NCBI GenBank assembly: GCA_047972995.1
Contig: JBKEBD010000013.1
Span: forward strand, 1 to 64,000
Direction: 5' to 3'
Length of the DNA stretch: 64,000 bases
From: JBKEDC01 sp047972995
GTDB taxonomy: Bacteria; Bacteroidota; Bacteroidia; Bacteroidales; Prolixibacteraceae
Position 1 is the stretch's first letter; every line of letters begins with the position of its first letter. Shown piece after piece: positions 17,017 to 25,627 of the stretch. The translations under genes and the position numbers were made by a program. The notes below the pieces were generated by a model. That model saw nothing but the letters and a program-made list of their open reading frames with translations, searched no databases and had not been told where the DNA came from.

Positions 17017-19362
17017 ATGAAGAAAGCTTTATTAGTGATTATCGCGTTAATTTCATTTAGTAACCATAGCAATAGTCAAGAACTGAGTTTTACAGGCACA
17101 GTGCGAGATAGTTTAACAGCTATCCTCCTTGCTTATGCCAATATCATAGTAACCGATAGTCTATCGCGTCAATATTTATCAGGCACCATAACCAATAATA
17201 CAGGTTTTTTCTCACTGAATAAAACAAGTGTTAATCAGCTTATTCTTTCAGTGAGTAGCATAGGATACCAAAATAAAGAATTATTTATCGACCTAAATAA
17301 AGTAACTGAAAAATTCGATATCCTATTAGCACCCGGCACCATTAACTTAGAAGAAATAACAGTAAGCTGGAAACCCCTGATAGAGCACAATGAAGAAGGA
17401 GATGTAGCACTTAATATTGATCAAATGGGCAATGTAGGCGAGCTTTCGCTGAGCGATATTATTACCAGCATACCAGGTCTTAGCATAGATATTGATGGCA
17501 ATGTATTGTATGGCGGTTACAACAACTTTACCACTCTTATTGATGGGCAACGCATGGGGAGTTATTATGGTGGTAAGCCTGGATTTATATTAACCGGCAT
17601 TGAAGCCAGAGATATTAACCGCATTGAAGTTATTACCGAACCCAATGGGCGATTTGGTTTTTATACCCCTGTCATTAATATTATTCCCAAGGGCGATTTG
17701 CGCGATATCTATTACGCTTCTGCTGGTATCGGCACAAAAAGTAAATACTCGGCTAATATCGATTTAAGCAAGCGTTACAAGAACTTTACCTTTAATCCGG
17801 TTATTGATTATCAGAATAATTCATCATATGAAGAGCAAAACGAAGAGCGACAGTTTAATAATACACAAATCGACAGAGAAATAAGTAGCATCAATCGCAA
17901 TAAACACTTTAAGCCAGAAGCTAATTTTAGGCTCGCTTCCAAACGAAACCAAAATATAAATTTAAATGTCAAATACAATAAAAACGACTTGGAACAAAAC
18001 CGCCGTATCATCGATTCTTCTACCACAAATACAAACGACTTTGTAGAAAATACGACAGAAGCCTTTAGTGCCTCTGCATCCTATTATCAACGATTGACAA
18101 CCGGATTTCATTCCTACTTATCCATAAATGCCAATGCGTCGTATAACACAAACAACACCAATGGTACACAACTGCAAGAGGACGATCAGATTCAAAACTA
18201 TCGCAATTTGAGCGAACGTAAGAATCAAACAGTATTTATATCTTTAAACCATCATAGTCTGGTAAAAAAAATGGCGTTAGGTATTAGTGGAAGAGTTGAT
18301 GGAAACTTCACCAATCAACTTGCTAATAGGCAACGTTACAGCTCTGCATCCAATACATGGGACTATCTAAATTATTATAATGACGACAGAAATACCAGTC
18401 GCATAGAAAGTAATTTGGGCATTGCTGTTTCGCGTTTAATCCATAGGAATAGAAACGCTAGCCATTATTTCAAATTACAACTAAATGGCTTTGGCAGACA
18501 GGAGAGCAATAAAGTGATTGATGAAGATAAAATAACAAGTAACTTTTACTATATACAGCAGTCTTTTAAATATCGATTGTCGCATAAGAATAACAATGAA
18601 CTATTGTTAAATGTCAATAATCAGATAAAACCACCCTCGCAGGTACAGTTATTTCAGCCGCTGACTTATATTGATGATTACACGCTTAAAAAAGGTAATT
18701 CCTCCCTAGAGCAATCAACCTACACCACAGTCTTTTTAAGCTATGCTAAAAGCACCAATTATATAACATCTTCATCGGGTATTTTGAACAAGGGAAGCAA
18801 TATTGAAAAAATGGGTTACGGAATTCAATTTCGAGGTAATTCACATTTAAACGAGATAATACCAGAATACGTGAGAAACGAGGATGGTTTAATCGTTCAA
18901 ACTTGGAAAAATGCAAACAAAAGCATCAACACATCACTAAGTGCAAATATTGATTGGAATATAAATCCACACACAAAACTTCTGGGTGCCATTACGTATA
19001 ACTACGGTTCATTTTATACCACTGCACGCGTGGAAGACAAAAATTGGAACGGTAGTATTTGTTTCTGTGCGCAATTACCTGGTCAACTTACGCTTGATGC
19101 CAAAGTTAGTTACAATTCAAAAGCCGTTAAGTATGACATGACAACCAATTCTTATTATGATTTAAGAGCTGATATACACTGCTTATTACTTAAAAAGCGT
19201 TTGCGTTTAACGCTATCTGCCACTAACCTGCTTGCATTTAATGGACTTAGCCAAATGTATGATGATGGGAATACCATTGTTTTTACAAAGCGTTTCCCTG
19301 AATCGCCAATAGTCTGGTTAAAAGCTAATTTTTTACTATTTAGTTATTATAAACAGCTTTAA
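17017..19362 (+). CDS. TonB-receptor-like outer membrane beta-barrel protein (OMP_b-brl_3 type)
   Basis: A 781-residue outer-membrane protein. A signal peptide (about residues 1-20, ending NHSNSQ) is followed by a carboxypeptidase-regulatory-like domain (about 26-112, FTGTVRDSLTAILLAYANI). A plug-like region follows (about 140-235, IITSIPGLSIDIDGNVLYGG and IEARDINRIEVITEPNGRFG). The rest is a beta-barrel ending KANFLLFSYYKQL. It is shorter than the first receptor and diverged from it, and fits the outer membrane beta-barrel protein family rather than the SusC type. It forms a unit with the Tat-signal protein and ferredoxin genes. The whole three-gene block is AT-rich and separates the first receptor from its usual lipoprotein neighbour. 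Confidence 0.8.
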   Translation: MKKALLVIIALISFSNHSNSQELSFTGTVRDSLTAILLAYANIIVTDSLSRQYLSGTITNNTGFFSLNKTSVNQLILSVSSIGYQNKELFIDLNKVTEKFDILLAPGTINLEEITVSWKPLIEHNEEGDVALNIDQMGNVGELSLSDIITSIPGLSIDIDGNVLYGGYNNFTTLIDGQRMGSYYGGKPGFILTGIEARDINRIEVITEPNGRFGFYTPVINIIPKGDLRDIYYASAGIGTKSKYSANIDLSKRYKNFTFNPVIDYQNNSSYEEQNEERQFNNTQIDREISSINRNKHFKPEANFRLASKRNQNINLNVKYNKNDLEQNRRIIDSSTTNTNDFVENTTEAFSASASYYQRLTTGFHSYLSINANASYNTNNTNGTQLQEDDQIQNYRNLSERKNQTVFISLNHHSLVKKMALGISGRVDGNFTNQLANRQRYSSASNTWDYLNYYNDDRNTSRIESNLGIAVSRLIHRNRNASHYFKLQLNGFGRQESNKVIDEDKITSNFYYIQQSFKYRLSHKNNNELLLNVNNQIKPPSQVQLFQPLTYIDDYTLKKGNSSLEQSTYTTVFLSYAKSTNYITSSSGILNKGSNIEKMGYGIQFRGNSHLNEIIPEYVRNEDGLIVQTWKNANKSINTSLSANIDWNINPHTKLLGAITYNYGSFYTTARVEDKNWNGSICFCAQLPGQLTLDAKVSYNSKAVKYDMTTNSYYDLRADIHCLLLKKRLRLTLSATNLLAFNGLSQMYDDGNTIVFTKRFPESPIVWLKANFLLFSYYKQL

Positions 19363-19430
19363 ATCTAGCGATTGAAAGAAAATATTCTGAAAATAAATAT
19401 GTATTTTAATATCTCTAATTTTCACAACAA

Positions 19431-20762
19431 ATGAAAAGGTTATTTTTTATGTTCGCAGTAGCTTTTACTGCCACCTTCATCTCTTCTTGCGAGAAAGATG
19501 AAGATTTTGAAACTCTTTATTCGGTAACCATCGCACTGGAATATCCCGATGATTATGAAACAGCTGCCAATGTGAGTGTTACGGTGAAGGACAGCAATTC
19601 TGGCACGTCGTATAGCAACATGACCAACGAAAACGGACAAGCCACTTTTGAGCTTCCCGCAGGAGTTTATGAAGCCAGCTCAACTGAGCAACGCACAGCC
19701 AATAGCACGCTGAGCAATCTCAACGGACAGCAAAACTTCACCGTGAGCACCGATTGGGATGCCTCGCAAATGGTAGACATGAGCCTCACAGTATCTAAAG
19801 CTTCACGAATTATCATCAAGGAGTTTTATTTTGGAGGTTGCCCCAAAGACGACGGCTCAGGAGCGTTCTACCAGGGACAATATGTAATCTTGTATAACAA
19901 TTCCGATGCGGTTGCCTCGCTCGGCAGCCTTTGCTTTGCCGTTACGAATCCACTCAATGGAAATAGTCAAAGCAAGTATTACGATGAGAGCGGAAACCTC
20001 GGCTATGAAAACACAGGCGTTATTCCTGCGGCATATGGCATTTGGCATTTCCCTGAAAATGTAACGCTAGAGGCGCGCTCGCAGTTGGTGGTAGCACTGA
20101 CAAGCGCCATCGACAACTCACAGACTTACTCTCAAGCCATCAACCTTGCTAACTCAGATTATTGGGCGGCATATGACATCGAGGATTACCCCAACCCATT
20201 GTATTACCCATCGCCAGCAAGTGAAATTCCTACGAACCAATATCTGAATGCCGAACGATTCGACGGAGCTTCAGGGAGTGCCTGGGTGATGAGCAATAGC
20301 TCGCCCGGCTTCTTCATCTTCGTTCCTGAGGAAGGCACTACACCGAGTGAATTTGCCAACGATGCCAACCGAAAAGACCCTGTGTATTCCGACGTTTCTG
20401 GCGGAATACTTGTCCCTACAGATTGGATTTTAGATGCCGTCGATGTATTCCGTCAGGGAGATGACAACTACAAACGCTTCTCGTCTTCCGTTGATGCAGG
20501 AAGCATCACCTTCACAAGCAAATTAGGATATAGCGTCTACCGCAATGTGGATAAAGATGCCACCGAAGCGATAGAAGAAAACGCTGGTAAATTGGTTTAT
20601 AATTATGCTTACGGCACCACCGACAGCGCCGATGGCACCACCGATCCGAGCGACATTGATGCCGAAGCGTCTATGGCAAACGGTGCTATCATAATATATA
20701 AAGACACCAACAACTCTAGCAACGACTTCCATCAACGTAGCAGAGCTAGCCTCAGAGATTAA
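19431..20762 (+). CDS. DUF4876-like surface lipoprotein
   Basis: A 443-residue lipoprotein whose signal ends in the lipobox ISSC (Cys20). An Ig-like/carboxypeptidase-regulatory domain follows (about residues 33-115, VTIALEYPDDYETAANVSVTVKD). The main domain has IIKEFYFGGCPKDDG and GQYVILYNNSD (about 125-155), which resembles lamin-tail-like beta folds. I assign it to the DUF4876 type from memory of these blocks and of the neighbourhood. Family members sit next to TonB receptors in iron-responsive loci. It is transcribed with the DUF6850-like gene 13 bases downstream. Confidence 0.75.
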   Translation: MKRLFFMFAVAFTATFISSCEKDEDFETLYSVTIALEYPDDYETAANVSVTVKDSNSGTSYSNMTNENGQATFELPAGVYEASSTEQRTANSTLSNLNGQQNFTVSTDWDASQMVDMSLTVSKASRIIIKEFYFGGCPKDDGSGAFYQGQYVILYNNSDAVASLGSLCFAVTNPLNGNSQSKYYDESGNLGYENTGVIPAAYGIWHFPENVTLEARSQLVVALTSAIDNSQTYSQAINLANSDYWAAYDIEDYPNPLYYPSPASEIPTNQYLNAERFDGASGSAWVMSNSSPGFFIFVPEEGTTPSEFANDANRKDPVYSDVSGGILVPTDWILDAVDVFRQGDDNYKRFSSSVDAGSITFTSKLGYSVYRNVDKDATEAIEENAGKLVYNYAYGTTDSADGTTDPSDIDAEASMANGAIIIYKDTNNSSNDFHQRSRASLRD

Positions 20763-20775
20763 ACCTCAAAAACCG

Positions 20776-22359
20776 ATGACAACTATATTTCACAAACTGT
20801 TCTTGCTTGTTGCTGCCTTTTTGGTGGCAACAATGAGCCATGCACAAGTATTCCAAACCAACTACCAAACCGAACTTTCGGCGAGTGCTTGGCTAAACAG
20901 CGCAAACCCCACAGGACTGAGTACTTTTAGCTCTGAAAGCAAAACTTTGGTGGAACTCTACAGCGATAAGCAGCAAGGCGATTTTGTGAATTACTACGAG
21001 TCGAACAACAGTTTGAGTTTAGGCGCGCGAAGCGAATCTATCGTGCGCCTAAACCCCAAGCTGGTTTTGTCGGGGAAATTAAATTACCTCAACTTCTCGG
21101 GCAAGAACATGGGCGGAGCCACCTTCCTCAATCCGTATTACAACCCGTTCAACGTGGTGGAATATACGCTCGATGACGCTGGAACGAAGAAAAGCGAAAG
21201 CTATTCTCTGGAGGGTGGGCTGAGCGTGGCTCTCTCGGAGTACTGGCTCGTGGGTGGGCGAATCTTTTATCAAACCACGGGCTACTTCAAAACCAAAGAC
21301 TTACGCCACACCAACGATTGGCTCGACTTGAAAACCGATTTAGGCATCGTGCGCCAACTAGGCAGAAATAGCCTCGGACTGAGCTACCACTATCGGCGAA
21401 CTGTGGAAAGTATTTCCTATCAAGTGGTGGGCACTACCGACAAAGAATATAATTTGCTTATCGACTATGGTTTGTTCTTTGGCAAGCAAGAACGCTTTGG
21501 CGGAACAAGTGGATACACAGCAGGAGGAAGCCCCATGATAAATGATTTTCATGGCATAGGCCTACAATTTGGAACCCATTTTAAAAGCTTAGAACTATAC
21601 AACGAGATCGGCATAAACCTTCGCCAAGGATATTATGGCACTAAAGCCAGCTCAACAGTACTATACACTGAACACAATGGGCGAGAATTATTTTACAAAG
21701 GAGCTTTCACCCTCCATAAAGGAAAAGCCACACATCGTTTAAATGTGCAATTTTACCAAAACAAACTTAGTAACAAAGCCAATTCCTATCGTGAAGAAAC
21801 GGCTAGCAATGGCAATACTGTAGTTGTGTATTATGGCGCAAATCAGGTGCTAAACAGAAGCACCACGCAGCTATTAACTGAATATCGAGCCGAGCTCAAA
21901 AAAGAAGGTGTGAAGCGTTGGGAAATCTGGGCAAATGGCAATTTTATCAACAAAGATGAAACGGCCACCTTATACCCGGAATATCGCAAACAAGTGCTTA
22001 GTTTATTTTCGGCAAGTCTGGCAATACAACGACATTTTTTGAAAAATAAAAACCAATATTCTCCATACTTCCAAATGCAATATGGTGGTGGAAGTGGCGA
22101 TAAATACAAAGAAGGGAAATACGGAAGTGGCGAATCGGAAACGAAGTCAGTACGTTTAGATGATTACCTGAATCGGGAATATGAATACCTCACATCCAAC
22201 AGAACATCGGCACTATTGGGCTTTCGATATACTCGCACGCTCCACAGCGCACAGAGGTTACACTTCGACCTCTCCTATCAGCTCACCAAAGCCAGCAAGG
22301 TGGAATATATTGGCGATACCACGGGCTTGTTTTCCGTGCGATTAGGTTGTGAGTTTTAG
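20776..22359 (+). CDS. DUF6850-like outer membrane beta-barrel protein
   Basis: A 527-residue protein with a signal peptide (about residues 1-23, ending SHAQ), then alternating hydrophobic/polar strands throughout and a terminal strand GLFSVRLGCEF that fits an outer-membrane barrel. There is no plug or TonB box, so it is not a TonB-dependent receptor. It matches my memory of the DUF6850 family that accompanies DUF4876 lipoproteins in Bacteroidales. The function is unknown. It is the last gene of the plus-strand operon and converges on the ABC transporter operon. Confidence 0.7.
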   Translation: MTTIFHKLFLLVAAFLVATMSHAQVFQTNYQTELSASAWLNSANPTGLSTFSSESKTLVELYSDKQQGDFVNYYESNNSLSLGARSESIVRLNPKLVLSGKLNYLNFSGKNMGGATFLNPYYNPFNVVEYTLDDAGTKKSESYSLEGGLSVALSEYWLVGGRIFYQTTGYFKTKDLRHTNDWLDLKTDLGIVRQLGRNSLGLSYHYRRTVESISYQVVGTTDKEYNLLIDYGLFFGKQERFGGTSGYTAGGSPMINDFHGIGLQFGTHFKSLELYNEIGINLRQGYYGTKASSTVLYTEHNGRELFYKGAFTLHKGKATHRLNVQFYQNKLSNKANSYREETASNGNTVVVYYGANQVLNRSTTQLLTEYRAELKKEGVKRWEIWANGNFINKDETATLYPEYRKQVLSLFSASLAIQRHFLKNKNQYSPYFQMQYGGGSGDKYKEGKYGSGESETKSVRLDDYLNREYEYLTSNRTSALLGFRYTRTLHSAQRLHFDLSYQLTKASKVEYIGDTTGLFSVRLGCEF

Positions 22360-22419
22360 AAGTTAAGGTAAGCCTTGTGTTTTCAATTTTGTCGGAAATT
22401 CTGCATCAATGTTAAAAGC

Positions 22420-22466
22420 TTGACTCCGTTGCCTTGAGGTGATTCACCACGAGGCAACGGAGTCAA
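22420..22466. terminator. Long hairpin between two convergent operons
   Basis: TTGACTCCGTTGCCT (22420-22434) is perfectly complementary to AGGCAACGGAGTCAA (22452-22466), with an inner GGTGA/TCACC hairpin in the loop. The near-perfect 47-base palindrome lies between the DUF6850-like gene (plus) and the PepSY gene (minus). It probably acts as a bidirectional terminator, although there is no long T-run directly after it on either side. Confidence 0.7.
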
Positions 22467-22565
22467 TTACTAATGGGGAATTACGAATTGCCCGCGGGAA
22501 TGGGGCAGCCCCGTACATTTTACTTTTCACACCCCTGCTATTTTACATTTTGCATATTTGCTTGG

Positions 22566-23120
22566 CTATCCAGCTAAGCAAATATAGATGATGGGAATCA
22601 GAATGCCGACAATCAAAAACCACTTTCCTCTCCCCGCAATGCTGTTCTTTCCTTTCACCATGAGCAAGCCCGATAGAGCAAAAAAGATGAGTGATGCCGC
22701 AAAAAAGTCAGCCATTACATTCCAGCCTTTCACTTTGCTGTAATGCAGTCGGTTTATCCAATAGACAAACTCTCGGCGTTCGTGCTTTTCGTAGTCCACC
22801 AATCCCGTTTGGGTGCTATACACTCCGATGCCGCCTTTGAGCATCAGTCGATAATGCTCTTCATCGAGCTGCATAATCCGTTTGAGCTCGGGCAAGCTTG
22901 CCTCTTGTTTCCACGAAGCATTTAACACCTCTTCGCTCAATCCTTTTTCGAGTTGAACGGTGCTTTCTTGGGTTTTAAATGCGGGGTCTTTACCTCCCAT
23001 GTGGTTGAGCAAAATGCCCGATATGGCATAAATAAGGCTCGCCCCAACTAAGAGAAAACCTAAATCTCTATGCCATATCCGCAAATATTTTCGCACCGTG
23101 CTACTCTTCAATAACCTCAT
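22566..23120 (-). CDS. PepSY-associated transmembrane helix protein
   Basis: A 184-residue membrane protein. A first helix (about residues 19-39, LGFLLVGASLIYAISGILLNHMGG) is preceded by YLRIWHRDLG, the characteristic start of PepSY_TM proteins, in which a His in or near the first helix is conserved. A periplasmic segment of about 85 residues follows, then two more helices (about 133-152 and 164-182). Relatives are found with siderophore and heme uptake genes and some are ferric reductase-like. Here it is the last gene of the ABC operon and overlaps the preceding gene by 20 bases, which suggests translational coupling. Confidence 0.75.
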   Translation of the reverse strand: MRLLKSSTVRKYLRIWHRDLGFLLVGASLIYAISGILLNHMGGKDPAFKTQESTVQLEKGLSEEVLNASWKQEASLPELKRIMQLDEEHYRLMLKGGIGVYSTQTGLVDYEKHERREFVYWINRLHYSKVKGWNVMADFFAASLIFFALSGLLMVKGKNSIAGRGKWFLIVGILIPIIYICLAG

Positions 23121-23637
23121 AGCTTAATCCATCCATATAATAAATAGCGTAGTAGTCTTTGCCTAATTCTGTCATTTTTTCACGCATGGCGGCAATATTT
23201 TTCAACTCTGAATGACAGCTTTCAGCCGAGCCGTCCTCGGTTTGCACCTTTTCTTCCAAGTCTTTTTCGGTTTGGTCTAAATATTCTTGGGTTAATCGGC
23301 GTTCCTTAGCCACCCCTGTAATAGCCAAGAGTGAGCCTGTCAGCTCGCGATTAAATCCGCCAATTTCACCTTTAGCCTCCACTCGGAACGAGCTGTTTTT
23401 GTCGCCCCCTGTGATGAAGCATCTTTTTCCTGAATGTTTGCAGGTGTGCGTAACATAGCCTCGCACCGTGATGGTGTCTCCAATCTTTGTTTCAGCCACT
23501 TGAAGGTAATCGTTCAAATCGAATGCTTCGTACTGTTTAGCAGGTATTTCAGCTATTGTTTTCTCGGTTTGTTTGCTTGAGCTTCCACAAGAAACTAATC
23601 CTAAGGCAATGAATGCCAGTAATACTAATTGTTTCAT
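23101..23637 (-). CDS. Small lipoprotein with an OB-fold-like domain
   Basis: A 178-residue lipoprotein with signal MKQLVLLAFIALGLVSC (lipobox LVSC). Residues about 45-118 follow the pattern of bacterial OB-fold (tRNA_anti-like) domains: IGDTITVRGYVTHTC, FRVEAKGEIGGFNRELTGSLLAITGVAKE. A CKHSGKRC pair of cysteines and a later Cys-His (ESCHSEL) are candidate metal or redox positions. The C-terminal part is helical and acidic. Its role is unknown. Its place between DUF4857 and PepSY genes implies a periplasmic or membrane-surface part of the same system. Confidence 0.6.
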   Translation of the reverse strand: MKQLVLLAFIALGLVSCGSSSKQTEKTIAEIPAKQYEAFDLNDYLQVAETKIGDTITVRGYVTHTCKHSGKRCFITGGDKNSSFRVEAKGEIGGFNRELTGSLLAITGVAKERRLTQEYLDQTEKDLEEKVQTEDGSAESCHSELKNIAAMREKMTELGKDYYAIYYMDGLSYEVIEE

Positions 23638-23662
23638 TTTCTATGTTATTATTGTTATGATC

Positions 23663-24934
23663 TTATGCCTTGCTTAGGAATTTACCAGTTGGTTTTATTT
23701 TCGATGGAGCGGGGATGAGCAAGCAAGCTACAAGTCCGGCAATACCAGCTAGCAATATCCAGATACTACAAATGGTTTTATTGCATGAAGTTCTTTTCTT
23801 AGCCAGAAAGAAGAAGGCTAGGGCAAGTATCAGGTTGGTTAGCCAAGCATAATGGCTGGTGTAAATAAACTCGGGATATACCCAGTAGGTGTATGGCGAT
23901 TCTAAACGAATATAAAAAGGGAATAGAATCTGCGAAATCTGATCCCAATTATCTTTTGTTTTAGGTATGAAATGTTCCGATAATCGGTTGAGACTATCTT
24001 TTTCTAAACCGTAGTATACTTTGCCTGTTTCGGTGCTTACGCTAACGGTCCAATAAAACAGGTTGCCCATAATCATGATGTCATCGGTCGCTAAATTGAG
24101 CGGAGCAATATCAAGCTTCTGGTAATGATAGGTTCCATCTTCATAGCCGATGATGTACATCGCGCCCGCAGTGTCATAGATGAAACCGTAGTAGCGCCGA
24201 TTGCCCGCCTCTTGCATGTCAAACCACTGGATGTTGATGTCTTTGCCAATGCCTGTGTTCTTCACATAGGGGCGACCATTCACCATCTTCATATGAAAGA
24301 GCTGATTCTGTGCATCGAGCACGAAGTAGCCTTCATCGTAGGGTTTGCGGGTAGTCATGTTTCCGTTGCACCATTGGGCAGGAAATGCAAAGCCGTGTTT
24401 CTCTAAGGCCGCTTGAAATAGTGCCGATTTCTCGGTTTCAATGCTATTGGTTTTGATGTCGATAAACTCAATCTTATCTTTTAGTCGAAACACATCGCCG
24501 GGCGATTCCAACCCCACACGCACAGGCATCGACTCATACATGATGTATAGCGATGGTTGTGGCGACTGCCAAGCACTGGCTTTAAATAGGTAAATCACAT
24601 TCTCGGCTCGTATGGTTCGTGCCGATGTTTCTTTCCCTTTAATCGAGTCGGGCAATAAGCCGTCGGACATGAGCTGGCGATACTTTAAAATTGGAAGAAC
24701 CGAATCGGCTTCTTCTTGTGTGCGATAAACTTTACCCGTAACCTCAATAGCTGCTGCGGTGTCGTTTTTGTAATCAACTATGCACAGTTCCTCTGCTATG
24801 GTGCTGTAATACACAAAAGGATAGCGATTGGGCTCCACAGTGGCTTTCTTCACCAGCGAGGGAATAAAAATCAATGATACCAAGGTGGTGCAAAGTATTA
24901 GTGCAGGATAGGTATATTTCTTTAGTTGTTTCAT
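23663..24934 (-). CDS. DUF4857 membrane protein of the ABC operon
   Basis: A 423-residue protein with one N-terminal transmembrane helix (about residues 10-28). A large extracytoplasmic domain of about 330 residues follows, rich in beta-type segments (YPFVYYSTIAEELC, WFDMQEAGNRRYYGFIYD, and others), and two helices lie near the C-terminus (about 364-381 and 389-408). I assign DUF4857 from its layout and its place directly after an ABC permease. No enzymatic motif is visible. It might act as a receptor or accessory subunit of the ABC complex. Confidence 0.7.
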   Translation of the reverse strand: MKQLKKYTYPALILCTTLVSLIFIPSLVKKATVEPNRYPFVYYSTIAEELCIVDYKNDTAAAIEVTGKVYRTQEEADSVLPILKYRQLMSDGLLPDSIKGKETSARTIRAENVIYLFKASAWQSPQPSLYIMYESMPVRVGLESPGDVFRLKDKIEFIDIKTNSIETEKSALFQAALEKHGFAFPAQWCNGNMTTRKPYDEGYFVLDAQNQLFHMKMVNGRPYVKNTGIGKDINIQWFDMQEAGNRRYYGFIYDTAGAMYIIGYEDGTYHYQKLDIAPLNLATDDIMIMGNLFYWTVSVSTETGKVYYGLEKDSLNRLSEHFIPKTKDNWDQISQILFPFYIRLESPYTYWVYPEFIYTSHYAWLTNLILALAFFFLAKKRTSCNKTICSIWILLAGIAGLVACLLIPAPSKIKPTGKFLSKA

Positions 24935-24955
24935 GCTTTTTTCTTTTTCGATTTA

Positions 24956-25624
24956 CTAATGCGCCCCTTCCTTGAATCGTGCCACCGAGAAAAACGGAAA
25001 CAAAAAGCTAATTAAGCTTAGCAACACGAGGATGGGGAGGAAAAATTGATAACCTGTAGAAAACGACGGCACAAAGAAAATCGACAATATGCCCACTGCA
25101 ATCAGGGTGTTTAATAGTCGTTGCCGCCAAGTTGGTTCCAGGCACACCCATGCGGTGAGTGCATAGCCTACAAAGGAAGCCAGAAACCAAGGCGCCAGTT
25201 GCCAAACCGAATTAGCAATCAATTCGGGAGCAAACCACGCATGAAAGCCAACGGCAATAATCGCCACTGTAAGCGCGAAAGACAGCAACAAAATCAGCAA
25301 ACCATAACCCAGCATGGTGAGCATGATTGACATGTCGTTCATGGGAAGATGAAGCGTTAGTTTTAGTCGCCTGCTTTGCATCTCGGGCACAAATTGCGCC
25401 AAGGATAAAAGAATAGACAATAATAGGGGAAGCCATTTCAAGCTAGCCACTAGCGGCAAGTCTTGGGTGATGACTGTTTCCCACACATTGACGGCACCAC
25501 TCATGCGCAGTTGTTGCGAGTTGAGTATAAAAACATAGCTAATAACTGCCATCAGAACGAGAAACAGAATGCCTACCAACCTGCCTGTTTTCACCCACTC
25601 TTTATATAGTATTGATTTGTACAT
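24956..25624 (-). CDS. ABC transporter permease subunit
   Basis: A 222-residue membrane protein with about six hydrophobic segments (about residues 16-33, 57-73, 97-125, 138-157, 171-185, 188-210). It has the layout of ABC-2-type permeases, which usually form exporters or transporters with a separate ATPase. It starts four bases after the ATPase stop codon. No substrate can be read from the sequence. The neighbouring genes suggest metal, heme or siderophore handling. Confidence 0.8.
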   Translation of the reverse strand: MYKSILYKEWVKTGRLVGILFLVLMAVISYVFILNSQQLRMSGAVNVWETVITQDLPLVASLKWLPLLLSILLSLAQFVPEMQSRRLKLTLHLPMNDMSIMLTMLGYGLLILLLSFALTVAIIAVGFHAWFAPELIANSVWQLAPWFLASFVGYALTAWVCLEPTWRQRLLNTLIAVGILSIFFVPSFSTGYQFFLPILVLLSLISFLFPFFSVARFKEGAH

Positions 25625-25627
25625 CGC

